Shown here in pieces: positions 1-13,255 of a DNA stretch of 64,000 nucleotides. Source of the stretch: Nautilus pompilius (taxonomy: Eukaryota; Mollusca; Cephalopoda; Nautilida; Nautilidae); the NCBI GenBank assembly GCA_018389105.1, contig JACATO010002731.1, positions 558,001 to 622,000 of the forward strand, given 5' to 3'. The notes beneath the pieces are model-generated. The model did no database searches, was not told where the DNA came from, and worked only from the letters and a program-made list of their open reading frames with translations. The translations under genes were made by a program, and so were the position numbers. Numbering within the stretch: the stretch's first letter is position 1; each line of letters opens with the position of its first letter.

Positions 1-837
1 ATGTACTTGTCCACAATCACCAAACAAAACAAAAAAAAAAAAGATGGATGAAAGCAGCTGCAATAATAAATGGCTGAAAAGGGGTGTGTGGAATTTATAG
101 CCTGGTAGATTACAAAAAAAGTCTACTCATCTGGGACACGTTTAAATCTCATCTAGTAGATGAAGCTGTCATTAAAGTTTGATCACATAACATTAACATC
201 ACAGTGGTTATGAACAGTCTTAACACGATATCTGTATCAATAAACCTTTTAAGGATAGCAGCAGAAAGAAATGGAGCAATTGGATGCTAGAGGGAGAGAA
301 AACATACCAAGGAAGGTAACATGCAAAGCCTGACATTATCAACATTGTGTCAGTGAGTTGTGGATGCTCTGAATGAACTCACAACCAACACTGTTGGTAA
401 AACATCCCTGAAATGTGGAATCTTGAATGCACTCAATAACACAGAAGAAAATTATTTTATGGAATGATGACACCAACGTACGTAACTGCTGATAAAACTG
501 TAGCTAATGATGATGATGATGATGAAAATGAATATGTTGTTCAACCAGGTGATTGGAATGAGTTATTCATATGATGAAGAATTTGATTTCTATGGATTTT
601 AACGTATTTAGTCCTAAAAACATTTCAATTTATTGTGCTCATATAAATATTTTCTTTTGCCAATTTTAGATTGGATATCACTCTGGTTTTTTTGTTTGGT
701 CTTTGTTTCATGTTTTGTGGACTAAAATTGAGCATCATTTTAAACCCTTTAAAAAAATGTTTGTAAAAGTTTTACCCTAAATTTAAGCCATAAAAATTGG
801 TCTTAGAAGTTCAACTTTTACATGGGTATATACAGTA
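1..837 (+). pseudogene. pogo/Tigger-type transposase 3' end (fossil, truncated by window edge)
   Basis: Decayed 3' part of a pogo/Tigger (CENP-B-like DDE) transposase on the plus strand. Recognisable blocks, with frame changes between them: LLIWDTFKSHLVDEAVIKV (near 121-180), which resembles the LxxDSFxxHLTxxVK catalytic block; NKPFKDSSRKKWSNWM (about 240-290), equal to the family's SVNKPFKDxLRxxxxxWM; DALNELTTNTVGKTSLKCGI then LNALNNTEENY (about 363-460), equal to the IVxSFKKCGISNALDGTEDD block; then an acidic DDDDDENE tail (near 510-530). Non-coding sequence follows to a plausible terminus near CATGGGTATATACAGTA at 821-837. Stops and frameshifts make it inactive. The 5' part lies outside the window. 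Confidence 0.7.
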
Positions 838-1447
838 ATAAAAATTACTCTTAAACTGTTCCTGCAAATTTTCCTAATGGTTTTCCCAGATTCAATGCTA
901 AATTGAGGCACTAATTCCATTTCAAAGACTGACTCCCTGCCCCAGACAGATTGCATGGTTTTATTTTCTTAAAAGTACTATAGTTTTACTTAAATTAAAA
1001 ATACTATCCAATGTATCTAGGTTCAGTGTGAAAGATGTCGGAATTTTAGTGAAGGTCCATAGATGATATCCTCATTGAAGTCAAAGCAAACAATTAATAG
1101 TAATTAATCTTACCAGTCTAGAACTACTGGTAATCTACTTCTATCCTGAAATTTGGCCAAAATTTTAATACAAAAATTATAGTAATACCATTTACCTTAG
1201 ATAAATTTAAGAGTGAATAGAACTCTCATAATAACTGTTAACTCAAACATTGTTATAAAGTTGAGTTGTAAACTTTCACTATTTCTTTTGTTTTTCCTTA
1301 ATTTATTTGACTATATTAATAATACTATATACTGGGCCAATTTTAGAATCCACAAATTTAGGAAAATAGTAAACCCACAGATATTTAAACTGTCTGAGGC
1401 AGTAAATACTTCATATTCTTGAGAATAAAATACAAAAATACAGATCT

Positions 1448-1473
1448 TATATAATATATATATATATATATAT
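1448..1473. repeat. (TA)n microsatellite
   Basis: Near-pure TA run just left of the internally deleted mariner fossil. TA-rich sites are typical mariner targets, but no TIR can be recognised at its edge. Confidence 0.9.
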
Positions 1474-1669
1474 TTCAGAAAATAAAGACAACATTTACAT
1501 CAGTACTTTCTATGTGCAACAAAACAGTAAATGCCATGCAGCTAAATAACATTGATGCAAGAGTACTTGAATATGCATCATATGCAAGTAAACAACATGG
1601 CCATGCAGTTTTCAGTGTGCACCAGAGAAGAGCAGTGATCTGTAATTTGTTTTGTGGGCCAAAGATGTT

Positions 1670-2070
1670 CCTGCTGACTGAAATCCACTGGAGAATCTTT
1701 GGCACAATATGGAAAGAACTGTATGGCACAGAAAATTGTGCAAGTGGATGGGCAGGTTTAAAATTGACTGAACATCAGTAGTGGATGAAGAATGTCCAGG
1801 ATGCCCCAGCTACATGCTGCAGCATGACAATGTGAGACCACACAATACTTTGAAAATCCACTACATCTTCCATACAGTCTGGATCTTGCTCCATAAAATT
1901 TTCACTCCTTAGACTTCTGAAAGATGTTTGCCATAGTAAAAGATTTACCAGTGATCACAAAGTATAACAGGCAGTGCAATTATGACTTACACAACAACCG
2001 AAAAGGTTCTACCAAAATGGTATCAAGAAAATTGTAAGTATTGGACTACACAGTAAATGATACCTGGTCA
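1670..2070 (+). pseudogene. Internally deleted mariner-family transposase fossil
   Basis: Plus-strand remnant carrying both ends of a mariner transposase with the middle missing. The N-terminal helix-turn-helix part reads EIHWRIF...LYGTE, then after a +1 shift KWMGRFKID*TSVVDEECPGCPS, matching the family's VxxWxxRFKxGRTSVxDExRSGRPS. It runs straight into YMLQHDNVRPHNTLKIH, the second catalytic block HDNARPHxA, and then PYSLDLAP*NF. It ends with KRFTSDHKV*QAVQL and QQPKRFYQNGIKKIV, the usual C-terminal FYxxGIxxLV motif. About half of the protein, including the first catalytic Asp region, is absent at the SGRPS/LQHDN join. Several stops and shifts are present. TIRs were not identified. Confidence 0.72.
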
Positions 2071-5000
2071 CTTGTTTTATTTATGATTTCCTTTACTTTC
2101 TGAAATTCTTGTGTGCATATGCATTTGTTTATACATGACTCTACTGTTACCATATTTATCATAAAAGTACCATCATGAAACTTTCAGAGTTTTTTTAAGT
2201 GATTCTGTTATTTCATTTAAACAGGGAGATACACCAGACAATTATCTAATACATATTTTCAAGTGTTTGTGGGTTTTTTTTGTTTTATTTTTTGCTTGTT
2301 AATCTTTTAAAACTGAATCATAGCACCTACAGGCCCAGAATTTTAGGTGTGAGTACTTCAGCATTTGGGCAAAACTTTAAACTACTGCGCATTGGCCTAA
2401 AGCCATTTTTCCTATGCAGTGCCAGGAACCCTAGCTAGTGGAAAATGAAATATAATTTTAAAAACTTAAGTATAGTACTAAAAGTTTCTCCCTGCTTTTT
2501 ATATTTCTATAAAACTAATACCAATAGTACAATCATCAGAGTTTAAGTTATATAAATACATATTTTTAAAATTATTTTATAATTCATTTATAAAATTTTA
2601 AAAGCATGATATAAAACTGAACTCTAGTAGTAGTAAAAAATATGGTTCCTGCCCAGTGAATGGCCAGCTCAACACAGAGTTGTAAACTCTGAGGCATCAT
2701 TTTCCATGAAAATATCAAACTCTTTGTACAAAAGACCATTGGAATAAATAGGCGGCCAAAGTCCCTTTTGGAGAACATAAAAGATGAGGTATTGGACAGA
2801 AGTTCCTTCATAAATCAATGGCTATGACAGGCCAATGGCCTAAAGTATCAGATGGTTCAACAAAAATTACTTTCCTGGATGGCACTACATCCATACATGA
2901 CCACTGAATAAAAACAGTGAAAGCCAGAGTTCTTGAAAAGGTGTGGAGACTTGTTGCTTCCCAATGCTCTTCATTATGTCCCATACAGTAAAATAACTTC
3001 AGATGGCTCTCATGATACCTGCACATGTTCTGACGCATTTGCAGCTGACTAATGTGGTTCAGTTTCCATGTTCATCTTTGCAATAGAGTTTCCATTTTGC
3101 TGGTTTGGGCATTCAGGATGAATTTGAATGGCTGTCTTCTCTTAAAAAGGACAATCACCTTGTTAATAGTTTGCAAAACTTCTAGTGCCTTCAAGACTTC
3201 TCACTGGCTTCTATCAAAGTTCCATCGCCCAACTATATGCTCCTTTCTATCAGTTCCTGTGAACCTCTTGTTTATGGCACAGCTACCAACAGACAAAAGT
3301 TTCTTCTGGCCTTTACCTGTTTTTATTGCTTGCAGTCATGTGTTTATCATATGGTTTCCAGAGTAGCCCATTTGAATCTTAGGGCTTGCCTATCTATCTA
3401 TTTTAAGTGTTCATAAGTCCAAACTAAGGAAAATTTGCTGAGGCCGATAATATTCTAAAATAAATAAATAATTAAGAATACATGTTAACCTTTACTTTGC
3501 ACAGCATTCTAATTCCTTGAATTTTAATTAATAAATGTGGTAAGTTTTTTTTAGATTGATACCATTATATAAATTTAAAAGTTTGTTTCAGACCTCGGTA
3601 TCACATGTCTTATATCTAGAGTATAAATGATTAGTATTTGCTATCTTTATCAGATAGTCAATAAAAGCAGTAGTGTCTTACTTCTAATTAGCTTAATTTA
3701 CATATTCTACATGCCTAGGGGAGGTTCTAGAGCCAATAATTTTTTTTTTTTTAAATTCCTAGGTTAAATTTGTTTCTATATCACAGCCAAAGCTTATATG
3801 CCCAAATAATTGCAGTTAGGTCAAAAATCATTCGCTAATATATAATGAACAAAACATTAATGAAAATGCTGTAAATGTTCCAGCAAATTTACAGTTAACG
3901 TCATATTAAGCTCACAAGATAAAAAAAAAAAAAAAATTTAAATATTTGAGAGTATACAAAACTATACATTTTATGTATTGGAATAAATAAAATCTCAGCA
4001 AAACAATTTTCATTACTTAATGACCTAAAGACAGAGTCTATAGAAAGAAAAATGATTTCTTTTCTATCTGCCAACTTAGAGAAATAATATCAAATGAAAT
4101 ATAAGGTGAGAAACAGGTTATCATAAACACATCAGGTAATAAATGTTACTTATGAATACTCTAGATAACATCACATCAACATGCCATGTAGCACATGCAC
4201 ACACACATTTGAAGATATTAAATTTAAATATTTCTAAATATTTCAACAGCATTCAGCATTTCAAAATTCCTTGTATGAAAAATAGGAAATTATAAAATAC
4301 ACGCATTATCCAACTTAATAAAATAAACTTTTAAATCACTACCAGCCTATTCATGGAGGCCATTCTCACCCTTATTATTCATTAATAGTCATGATTTCTT
4401 ATGGAGCTACTAAAAAAAAAATTCAATTAACATTTGTAATCTTTAAACTTACAATCAACCTACGATCTAAGCCAACACTTTTTTGTTTCATTTGTATCTA
4501 TCAACTCTCTTCCTTCCTGGTTGTCCAATAACATTTTTTTTTTTTAATTTCTACTCTTTAGTGTTTAGCATTTAATCAAGCAAATGCCAAGTCTGGGCTT
4601 ATTTTCCACCTTAGTCAAAAGCTAAAGACATTTTCTGCCAGTCCCTCCAGGTAGAACTTTGGTGATGTATTTTTTATTAGGAGAACCAATGACTCACTCA
4701 ATAACCCGTCAGAGTTTCAGGACAAAAAAAACAGCTACAAAGTTACTGCTATTTTTGCTGCATGATTCAAAAGGCCCAACGATATGTCTAGAGACAATTG
4801 TTGCATTTCAGTTTTTATTTTATTTTCATTTAAAAAAACACAAAAAAGGTCTATTTGATATAGTAAATCAATGTAAGAAATATATTTTCAACTGAAAATG
4901 TTCAAATATTTAAAAAAAAAGAAGAAAACTTTTGGTGAATTTTCAAAAGATGCTAATTGCACTGAAACAGATAACTCCAGGAAAATGTTTGGTTTCTCAG

Positions 5001-6055
5001 AATAAATTAGAATACAGTAAACCCTTTCTTAACCTAAATTAAAATTTAATTCTGGCTGACAGATCAGAAATCTAAAAAAAAAAAAACTATCAATTTTCAG
5101 TTAATAGAGCCATTTTAACGAAAAATCTCAGTTGGTTAATCTGATTCCCAAAAATTGCACCAACAGTGTTTCGGGCTTGCAATGTGTTTACGTTCATGTG
5201 GTGTAAAAGCAATGCAACTGTGGGTAGAGAAATGCTGCAACATCATTTGCTGATGTAGGTTATGAGAGTACCAAGAACATATCATTATTACAATTCAATA
5301 TTTTATATTAAAAATAATATAGAAAATTCAGATATTTATTTTAAACATAAACAAGTTAGGTGTAGGGTATGCTGTTGAGATTTAATCTAGTAGCAAGATT
5401 CTTTTTTTAAAATTTATTAAACAAAATATTTTGTTTTCAATGATACCAACTTTGAAATTATTTGTCTAATTAATTTATTATTTATCCATACAGTGAACTC
5501 CTTCCTTAAATTCCAGAAAACTTTGAGGAAAGTAAATAAACTTTTAATGAAATTTTAGTTTCTGTTGACAGAAATATTCACTGACTGAAAGGGGTGCACA
5601 CCATTTTTTCAGTTAAGAGTGTTATGGCATTTAAAATACAGCAAACCAGAAAAGAATTAAAATTTTTCATTGCCTTCTACCTAAATGTACCAAGTGTAAA
5701 ATGCATTTTAAAATCCAGAAAAGTATTTTTTCTTGTTTCATATTTAATCAAAAAATAAAACTATAAAAAATCATGCTAATTATAAACATTTAAAACAATT
5801 ATTTTCTTTATTAAACTTAAGTTTAGACAAAATGTGTCATAAATTGTTAATGCTAAAGATTCCACACTGAAAAACGAGGAAAATTTTATTTTGTAAATTA
5901 ATTCAATTAATGTAAGGTCCAAGTCTGGCAAAAAAAACAATAAATCAGAGATAATTCAGAAATAGAATTTTGTGGATTTAAAAAGCCCAAAATCCTTTTC
6001 GCTTATAAAACAATTTGGTCATTATTAGCTTTATCTGGAAAAATCTGGGTTTTTG
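2071..6055. other. AT-rich non-coding stretch, no supported gene
   Basis: I see no recognisable gene. Around 2590-3370 the base composition is less AT-rich and both strands hold open frames of 75-104 codons (minus 2584-2811 and 2808-3038; plus 3052-3366). None matches a family I know. It may be another decayed transposon. A possible pogo-type terminus (TACAGTAAACCCTTTC) lies at about 5015. The rest is poly-A/T runs and low-complexity sequence. Confidence 0.5.
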
Positions 6056-6059
6056 GTTT

Positions 6060-6410
6060 TTTTTTTTTTTTTAGTTATTAAGTTGTTATGTTGTATGCCA
6101 ATGTGTACAAGGTAGACAACCCTGGTGAAGGAGCATAGTGCTACAGTTATTACTAGAAAGCATTGACAGTCATGCACCATAAAAGGCACATTATTTCCAA
6201 CTTTGACAAAGAGTAGCCATACTATAACTCTCCATTTTTCTAAATGTGGGGGGGGAGCCTGAAGAAAACCCATACAGCCAGCTAGTGAAAGGAGCAAGAA
6301 AAAAACCTGCTAGGGAGGTATACCAAGCTAAGCCAGTCCCAACCAAGATCTGAAGGGCCCTCAACTTTAGCAGTCCAGCAGTTTACCTACCGCTAGTCCA
6401 CCATACCCCT
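6060..6410 (-). repeat. tRNA-derived SINE, family 1, copy 1
   Basis: One of the longest family 1 copies. In sense orientation (minus) it starts with a tRNA-like head, GTGGACTAGCGGTAGGTAAA (A-box-like), then a damaged B-box region. The shared body follows: a GGTATACC motif, an AGCTGGCTGTATGGGTTTTC-like block, and a block equal to CACATTTAGAAAAATGGAGA. It ends near GGGTTGTCTACCTTGTACAC. Open frames across it are chance. Confidence 0.75.
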
Positions 6411-7077
6411 TTTCTATAATCAAAGCTGGAAATAAACATGAACAACCAGTCAGAAACAAGCTTCAACTATCACCACAAGCCAATTTGTATGCAATGCAGT
6501 TTTAACTTGAGAGAGAGAAATGAATGCATCGGGTTAAAAATCTGCTAAATGATAATAACAGTTAAAATTCAGCAGTTATTTTTATCCATTTACATTACAA
6601 CATTTCTCAGGAACACAAAGTGAAAATGATGTCTAAAAATGTAACAAAATGTTCAATTGATTTTTTAAAAAAGATAACAAACAGGCAGTCTAAGTTTACT
6701 TTTAATTAATGTTTTAGGCAAATTATCATTTTATTTCACAAAACATTTCTAAATACTTTCAATACATTCAAGTAAAAGTAACTTAAAATGAATTTCATTA
6801 TTTTATAAATATAAATTGCCTATATAACAGTCAATATGGTTACCTTGATCCTTGAGATAAAAGATGAATGCAAATATGTAGCATCAAACTTTGCAGCATT
6901 TCAATTTCACTCATAAATTACTTCTGCCCCAAGTGTTATTTTTTTGTTCTAAATTAGCCAAGTTTTAAGGAGCTAGTGTTCTCTTGGACATTTTTTAAAT
7001 TTCATTTTATTTAAAAAAAAAAAAATTTTCTTGTAAACACTGACATTTGGCACAATAAAGGAATGAATAATGTGGAC

Positions 7078-7150
7078 AACTGGTGGCCCATGGTTAGCCT
7101 ACCGTATTTCCAAGGTTGAGGGCTCAAGTTTGATTCCTGGTCATGAAATT
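7078..7150 (+). repeat. SINE family 1, truncated tRNA-like head (copy 2)
   Basis: Only the tRNA-derived head remains: TGGTGGCCCATGGTTAGCC (A-box-like) and GTTTGATTCC, a near-perfect B box (GWTCRANNC). The SINE body is missing, so the copy is 3'-truncated or deleted. Because the B box is well kept, it is the best place to read the family's promoter. Confidence 0.65.
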
Positions 7151-7226
7151 TACTTCATTTTAAAACCAAAATCATCAATTTCATCTAAGTATAACTCAAG
7201 TCTAATGTGAAATCACTGACTGGTAT

Positions 7227-7247
7227 GTACACACACACACACACACA
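7227..7247. repeat. (CA)n microsatellite
   Basis: Dinucleotide CA run of about ten units in otherwise unremarkable AT-rich DNA. Confidence 0.9.
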
Positions 7248-7249
7248 AT

Positions 7250-9190
7250 TATTAATGGTAAGGGACTAGCCTGGATTCAAAGACTTTTAAGATAGAATTA
7301 TCCAAAAGCATTTTTAGGCAGTTAAACTTAAGTTCTTCATCTGAAAACATAATCTACTAAAAGATGCACCAGCAACAATTCCCCTACCCTTTTAATGATG
7401 TTCTAAAGGAATGGAGATTTGTAACACCTTTTCTGACTCAACATTCTCCAGTTTTTACTTTGTTTTTTTTACATACATTAGTTGACTAAATGTAAACAAA
7501 ACAAATCCACCAAACTTGTGACTTTACTGTCTAATATGTACAGAAAGGATTAAGGAAATTTTAAAAGTGTTTTACAAACTCTGAAAGATGATGAAATAAA
7601 ATAATTATGCACATTTACAAACCTACGGAGGCACCAATCTGAATATATATAAACAAATGTTCTGTCTCTAAAAGCTAGACTAACTTATGAAAACACTAGT
7701 GTTTAATCTGAAAAGTACACAACTATTTAGTTACCATTCTCTCTATAAAATTGGAATGCAAGTTAAATTACAGTATTATATTCTTTCTGAGGTTTTAAAT
7801 CAAATTTCTAGTGCATTGGAAATTCTCTCAAAACATAATCCAAATTTGGAACAAAGCTGTGCCATCAAGAGAGCTGTTATGAATGACACCAACTGCTACA
7901 ATGTCATTCTTAGCGAGAAGTGGGAGAAGACAAAAAAAAACCACACTTCATGACTTCTTTATAAATCGATGCTCTTCTTTATCAATGGAGGAAGGAAAGG
8001 TGCAATCTACAGCATCGTCATTGATGGATAGTGTCAGTTCTCCACAAAAATAATTTCCATATTCTTACTCCTAAGGCATTTATAGAGCTAAGGTATTCGT
8101 TAAACGATGAAACTTGATGGCTGTACCTAAAAGTACACCAATAGATATAAATATATTAAACTTTGTTTCTTTTATTTATGCCTGTTTTTAATTAAAGTTC
8201 TGCACAGTAAAAAATAAAATATTAATTTCAATGTAAATTGTCTTTGTTTACAATATGAATGGTAAGTTATGAAATGTTGATAGTATGAAATGTAAGTACA
8301 ATGACTGAGAATGCATCCTCAAAGTACTAATGTTATAAGCTATTCAGTATATGAACAAAGCTCCAGGAACACATCTACTTTGTATACCAAGACATTACCT
8401 TACTCGTGTTCTGACACCAAATACAAATTATATTCCCAATATATTTTTTTTCAATCTCATCTTAAAATATTTCCAAATTGGCTTCTAATGTTACTACAAA
8501 CTTAAAAGAAAAAATCATCACTTTATTAATGAATTTACCTAAAGCTGCAACAAAGTTTTTCTTAATTTCACAAATTTACCTCAATCTCAAAAAAAAAAAT
8601 TAAAATGTTAAATTTGGTAAATTAATCCCTGCCAGTTAATGAAAATAATTAGCTTTGCTGTAACTCTCACTATAAACCAATCTCTAAATGAGTTTTTCTA
8701 GGAACTTTGACATTGAATTCTCCAGGACAACAAATCTAAAATTAGTGCTTCATGTTCAAACAAAAATTATGCTAATTTTTTATTATGATTGCATGGCCTC
8801 CAATAAACTTGGCAAGGTGAGCTTCAAATTTGGCAGTGATGATAATTTAGGTTAGGACCTTCATAAGTTTCAAGTAGTCACAAGAGAACAAATTCTTTAA
8901 AATAGCAACCTAGAAAAAAGACGTCAGAAAGTGCCACAGGCCTTCATTTTAATCAGCATAACAAGAGAGTTCATTCCTTTTGAGAACAGAGAGATATAAC
9001 TACTCAGGATATCTGAGAAGACAAAATAATCGTATTGCTGAATTAACTAATAAAAAATTATTGGATAAAATTTCATGAAGTAAATGGATTTGAAAGATGG
9101 CAGCATCAAGTTGAGTAATGGAACATTGGTAAAAGCCAAGAGAAAATCTCCAAATACATAAACATTTTCTGCAAAAACACTTCTTATCTA
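7250..9190. other. AT-rich non-coding stretch, no supported gene
   Basis: Open frames of 60-90 codons occur (for example plus 7687-7953 and 8311-8505), but their composition follows the AT bias and they show no family motif. No RNA gene or conserved element was recognised. Confidence 0.5.
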
Positions 9191-9214
9191 TACCAAAGGT
9201 CATCTATCCAAAGA

Positions 9215-9360
9215 GAGCAGTATCTTTATGGAAGATGGTGTCCTAGCTCATGCAACGCAAAGATGAAAAAAATCAGGGTATCATAAAATGGAGAGGGTTG
9301 ACTAATCACTGGACATGAAGCCCATTGAGCATGTATAAATTAGCCTCACCCAATCTCTGT
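9215..9360 (+). pseudogene. Tc1-like transposase scrap
   Basis: Plus-strand reading with stops gives VFMEDGVLAHATQR, close to the Tc1 block FMQDGAPAHxAxx. About 20 residues later comes SLDMKPIEHV, close to SPDLNPIEHV. Both are second- and third-catalytic-residue neighbourhoods of Tc1-like DDE transposases. Spacing fits the family, but the Asp of the SPDLNP block is followed by Met-Lys and in-frame stops surround both motifs. No ends or TIRs were found. It is a small dead fragment. Confidence 0.45.
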
Positions 9361-9544
9361 AAAAGTCTCACTCTCTCTCAACACTCAGTGGATTCATTAA
9401 AAGTAATTTTTTTGCCAGAAATAAGCTGCAAATCCCCCAGATCAGGATTGTTGATCTTGTCCATGCATCATATAATGTTAACCCCTCATATTCCAATAGT
9501 TGTTTTGTATGAGTCCAGAATAAACAGCTGATCTTTCAAATTTT

Positions 9545-11600
9545 GGTGAGTATTTACTTTCTCTCCTATATACAGTACCTATAGAAGCAACTCAAAAAAA
9601 ATTTTTAATAATGGATTTTTTTTTTTGTAATCCTAATCTTAAGCTTCATTTGAGAGTTCAAAATTTTTGAAAAGTTAATCTAAAGTTAGGCTACTGATAA
9701 TCCAAAGAAAATCATGAATTACAACTTTCTTTCAAACTGTTGGGAAAATGTTACCTTTCCTTATTAAACGTCATTAACCAGCGACATGAAAACTTGAACT
9801 ACTAAATATTTAAGCACCACATACACACCACTTCAGAGAAAACTCACAAGAAATTTCCTTTAACAATTGTTAGGCATTTTAAAGAAAGTAAATATTGCTT
9901 AACATAAGACTTTAACAAAACTTAGTGGGTAGTGGGTTTTTAAAATGTAACATTTAGGAGGAAAAAAAAAAGATTAAAGAAACCACAAAAGTTTCATTGA
10001 AAAAAAGATGTACACAGTAATATTGGAAACATATATAAAGTATGCAGAGTTCCCTGACACTTCCAGCCTCAGTTAATAATAGGTCAGACAAGTACAATGT
10101 ACACACATTTCAGAAGTGTGTACACATGAGGCCTTTTGTACACAGAACTAATTAAACAGCTTTTTGCAGGTACAGAGTAAATAGACAGGGAAGTATTAAT
10201 AAAATATTGCACCTTTTTATCTTTATATCAAAAGGGAGGGCTAATAAGAAATAGACAAATAAAATAAATTAAACCTAATATTAGCTGTAGTCATTAATGA
10301 TGCAGGTCTGAATATGTATATAAACATCTTGGAGAACTTAAGACTAATGTTAAGGGGAGAGGGTTAATTCCAAGCAACAAAAAAAAATTTTTTAAATAGT
10401 TGGTTTGCTTTAGATTTTTATTCTGCTATAAAAGTTATTACTCGTTGCTTATAATAAAATAAAAATATTTTAAATCACAATATATCATAAGACTATTTTC
10501 AAATGCAAAATTATACAAAATATCTAAACCCTTGGAAATTGTTTTCCTATTATAGTAGTTGTGTAACCATACAGATTCTCCAAGGTTTGAACGTGGAGCT
10601 ATACCATTAATCTAGCAAAACCTCTCAAAATAACCACATTAAACATTTTCACAATGAAAGCCATGCATATGAGTATGACTTCCGAAATCCTTTATTCAAC
10701 ATTTTTTTCCATTCTTATTTATCTAACTAATTTAATATCCTGCTACTTCATTCATATGTATACAACTACAAAATGTTGTAGATACTATAAGTTTAGAATT
10801 TAACTCTGAAAAAAATATTTAATGAAAAAAGGTATATAATTTTTTCTCTCTGTGCCAATATTAAGTGAGCTTAAAAGGTCTCACAGTATGAAAAAATACT
10901 AAAGGTTTAATATTATACAAAAGTTACCTTTTTTTGGACTTATTTAAAATAACTTTATATAACAAAGACAATCCACCTTATACTAAATTTAAAAAGCCAT
11001 GCTGTAGTTCTGTTACTGCCAAAGCAAAGCAAATTTTAAAGAATAACAAAGACTGGCAGAGTGCAGTAATCAGACATCCCTAGGGACCAGAATAGGTAGT
11101 GAGAGGTAGATGGTGCACATTAGGTAATGCTTTAAGGAAGATTGGACAGCTAATTAATCTATAATCTGTACAGAAGTTATGCATACTTGACTTAGCTGAG
11201 ATGCTTTAATGTTTCACAATACAAATGCAATAGCAAATAGTTATATGAGCACGAACCATAAGATAATATGGAATTGTATGGGTCACACACCAAACAAACT
11301 ATTACTTAATACTATCTACATGAATTGTGAATGAAGACTATTACAATAAATTCATAGTAATGATGTTAAATACAAAAAAAATGAGATTTAATTATCAAAG
11401 GCAGAATGTTCAAGAGTAGAAGAATAGAATTTAAAGTGGTTATACATGCAAGCTGAGTCTGGCTTTTATCTTCTAATTATGAGAAAACATTCTCTCTTAC
11501 AGAAACTTTCAGTAAGATTCTGATTATCATTGAATGCTCCCAAATGTTTAGCTATGAAAGAAATATGGAAAATGAAGTAAAATGCTTCAACCAAATACAA
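9545..11600. other. AT-rich non-coding stretch, nothing recognised
   Basis: Poly-A runs and scattered short repeats only. No exon-like block or transposon motif was seen on either strand. Confidence 0.5.
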
Positions 11601-11604
11601 ATCT

Positions 11605-11890
11605 TCATAAGAAAGAAATGCCAGGCAATGTGGCTCAGTGGTGTCAATTCCCACTACTAGCACATTGTTGTGACCCTTGAGCAAGGTACTTTACTGGCAT
11701 TGCTCCAGTTGCTGCTGGGGAGTGGCCTGTGTAGGCACTCAGACAGAGGAACCAAGGGTGGGGGACGCTCTATAGCCATGACAGAGGCAAGTCTCCTATG
11801 ACAAGGAAAAGTCAGAAGAATAAACCACTGCTGAAAACAGATGCACTGGGCCAGAGTGCACATAACAGCGGTGCAACACATCCCACTCTT
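11605..11890 (+). repeat. Second SINE type, tRNA-like head plus distinct body
   Basis: Begins with ATGTGGCTCAGTGGTGTCAA, which resembles a tRNA A-box (TGGCTCAGTGG). It continues with a body containing GACCCTTGAGCAAGGTACTT and GCATTGCTCCAGTTGCTGCT. This GCAAGGTACTTTA / TTGCTCCAGT module is unlike the family 1 body and resembles conserved central domains of invertebrate SINEs. The B box is decayed. Overlapping minus-strand open frames are shadows. Confidence 0.5.
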
Positions 11891-11894
11891 ATGC

Positions 11895-13200
11895 AATGAG
11901 TGATCGAAGGAAAAAAAAATAAGAAAGAAATTGCACCATGAAAACAGCCAAAAAAATGTACAACAATAAAAGAATTAGTCCTAGATCTGGTTTTAAAGAT
12001 TGAAATACATTTCACCAACTTCTACTCATATGCATCCATGAGTTGTTTTAGTATTAAGATGTGAGAATATTTTCAAAACCATTGGCAGGTAAAAAAACGG
12101 ATTCAGAATGTACATACTTCCATAATTTTATTTATTGAAAATTTTGTTATTTACATTAAATTCATGCATTCTATTGGAATCTGAATGAAAAAAAGAAATA
12201 TACTGACAAAATACAAACTAATTCTTATAGGGCAGAAATATTTCATGATTCAAATAATACCAGGAGAAAATACATCAAGACAAGTCTTTACTAACAAAGA
12301 AGAAAAAAGATTTTTTGTTTAATCTGATATCTCAGGTGAAGGAAGACCTTATTGTCAACTGCAAACAACAGTTACCATTCGATGATGTCAGATTTTATAT
12401 TAGTTTTGCACATGCATTTATTTTTTTTTGATTTCTTTTCTTAATTTTTTTTCTAATGGAAAAGCTAGCAGACTGGCTCCTGCTTTGACAAATTTAAATT
12501 CTCATTTATAATATTCTTAAATACATTTCCCCAAATAGATGCTTAAAATAAAAATTAGTTCATTAGATTTCACCTACAACACATCATTCTCAGAAGCTAT
12601 TTATCATACAATACAAAAATGTTACTTAGCTAAATGTAGATCTAGATACAATGTCAGTTTCACATAATACTAGAGATGTTCAAATGAAACCCGGCCAGAT
12701 ACATTTATGACGGTTGGGTCTTCCTTGGATACTACTTATATTTTTATGACATTTTACTTTTTTTTGGAGGGCAGTACAACAAACAATCACATCTGACAAA
12801 CAAATTTAATTTTCCATGTATCTAAATCTAGAACATCTCTTACAAACAAAAGGCTAATGATCAATCTTGAAACTACTTCTGACAGATAACAAAAACAACA
12901 AAAAATTATTTATGAACTGCTAACTCTAGAAATTACCAGGAATATTCATAGAAAATAATAAAATAGGAAATGTTTCCATTTCAAAAGAAAAATCATTTTT
13001 TAGCTACAGCACCCTTTTGTTTTTAGGAATTATTTTAAACAAAATATTTATTAATAATGCAATTATTTCCCAAAAGAAAATTTTCCAAATATGCAGTTTT
13101 GGTTAATTCAGAGAATTTTTCACTCTTGTCCCATTTCTCATTGTAGAGGCCACATCTTTCAATATAAGTCCTGTACATTTTGTTGTTTTAAAAGATTTTT
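11895..13200. other. AT-rich non-coding stretch, nothing recognised
   Basis: No gene, transposon motif or SINE was recognised. Poly-T/A runs and short low-complexity stretches only. Confidence 0.5.
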
Positions 13201-13204
13201 TTAC

Positions 13205-13255
13205 CTAATATATATAAAAGCCAGCTGTTCTTCTGTCCTTTGGTAACGTTCCTGA
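13205..13255 (+). repeat. Single diverged monomer related to the minisatellite downstream
   Basis: Reads CTAATATATATAAAAGCCAGC then TGTTCTTCTGTCCTTTGG and a GTTCCTGAC motif. This matches the order of elements in the tandem array 350 bases to the right (TCTAATATATACAAGATCCA then GTTGTC...TTTTGTTATCACTCCTGAC). It is probably the ancestral or edge copy of that array. Confidence 0.55.
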
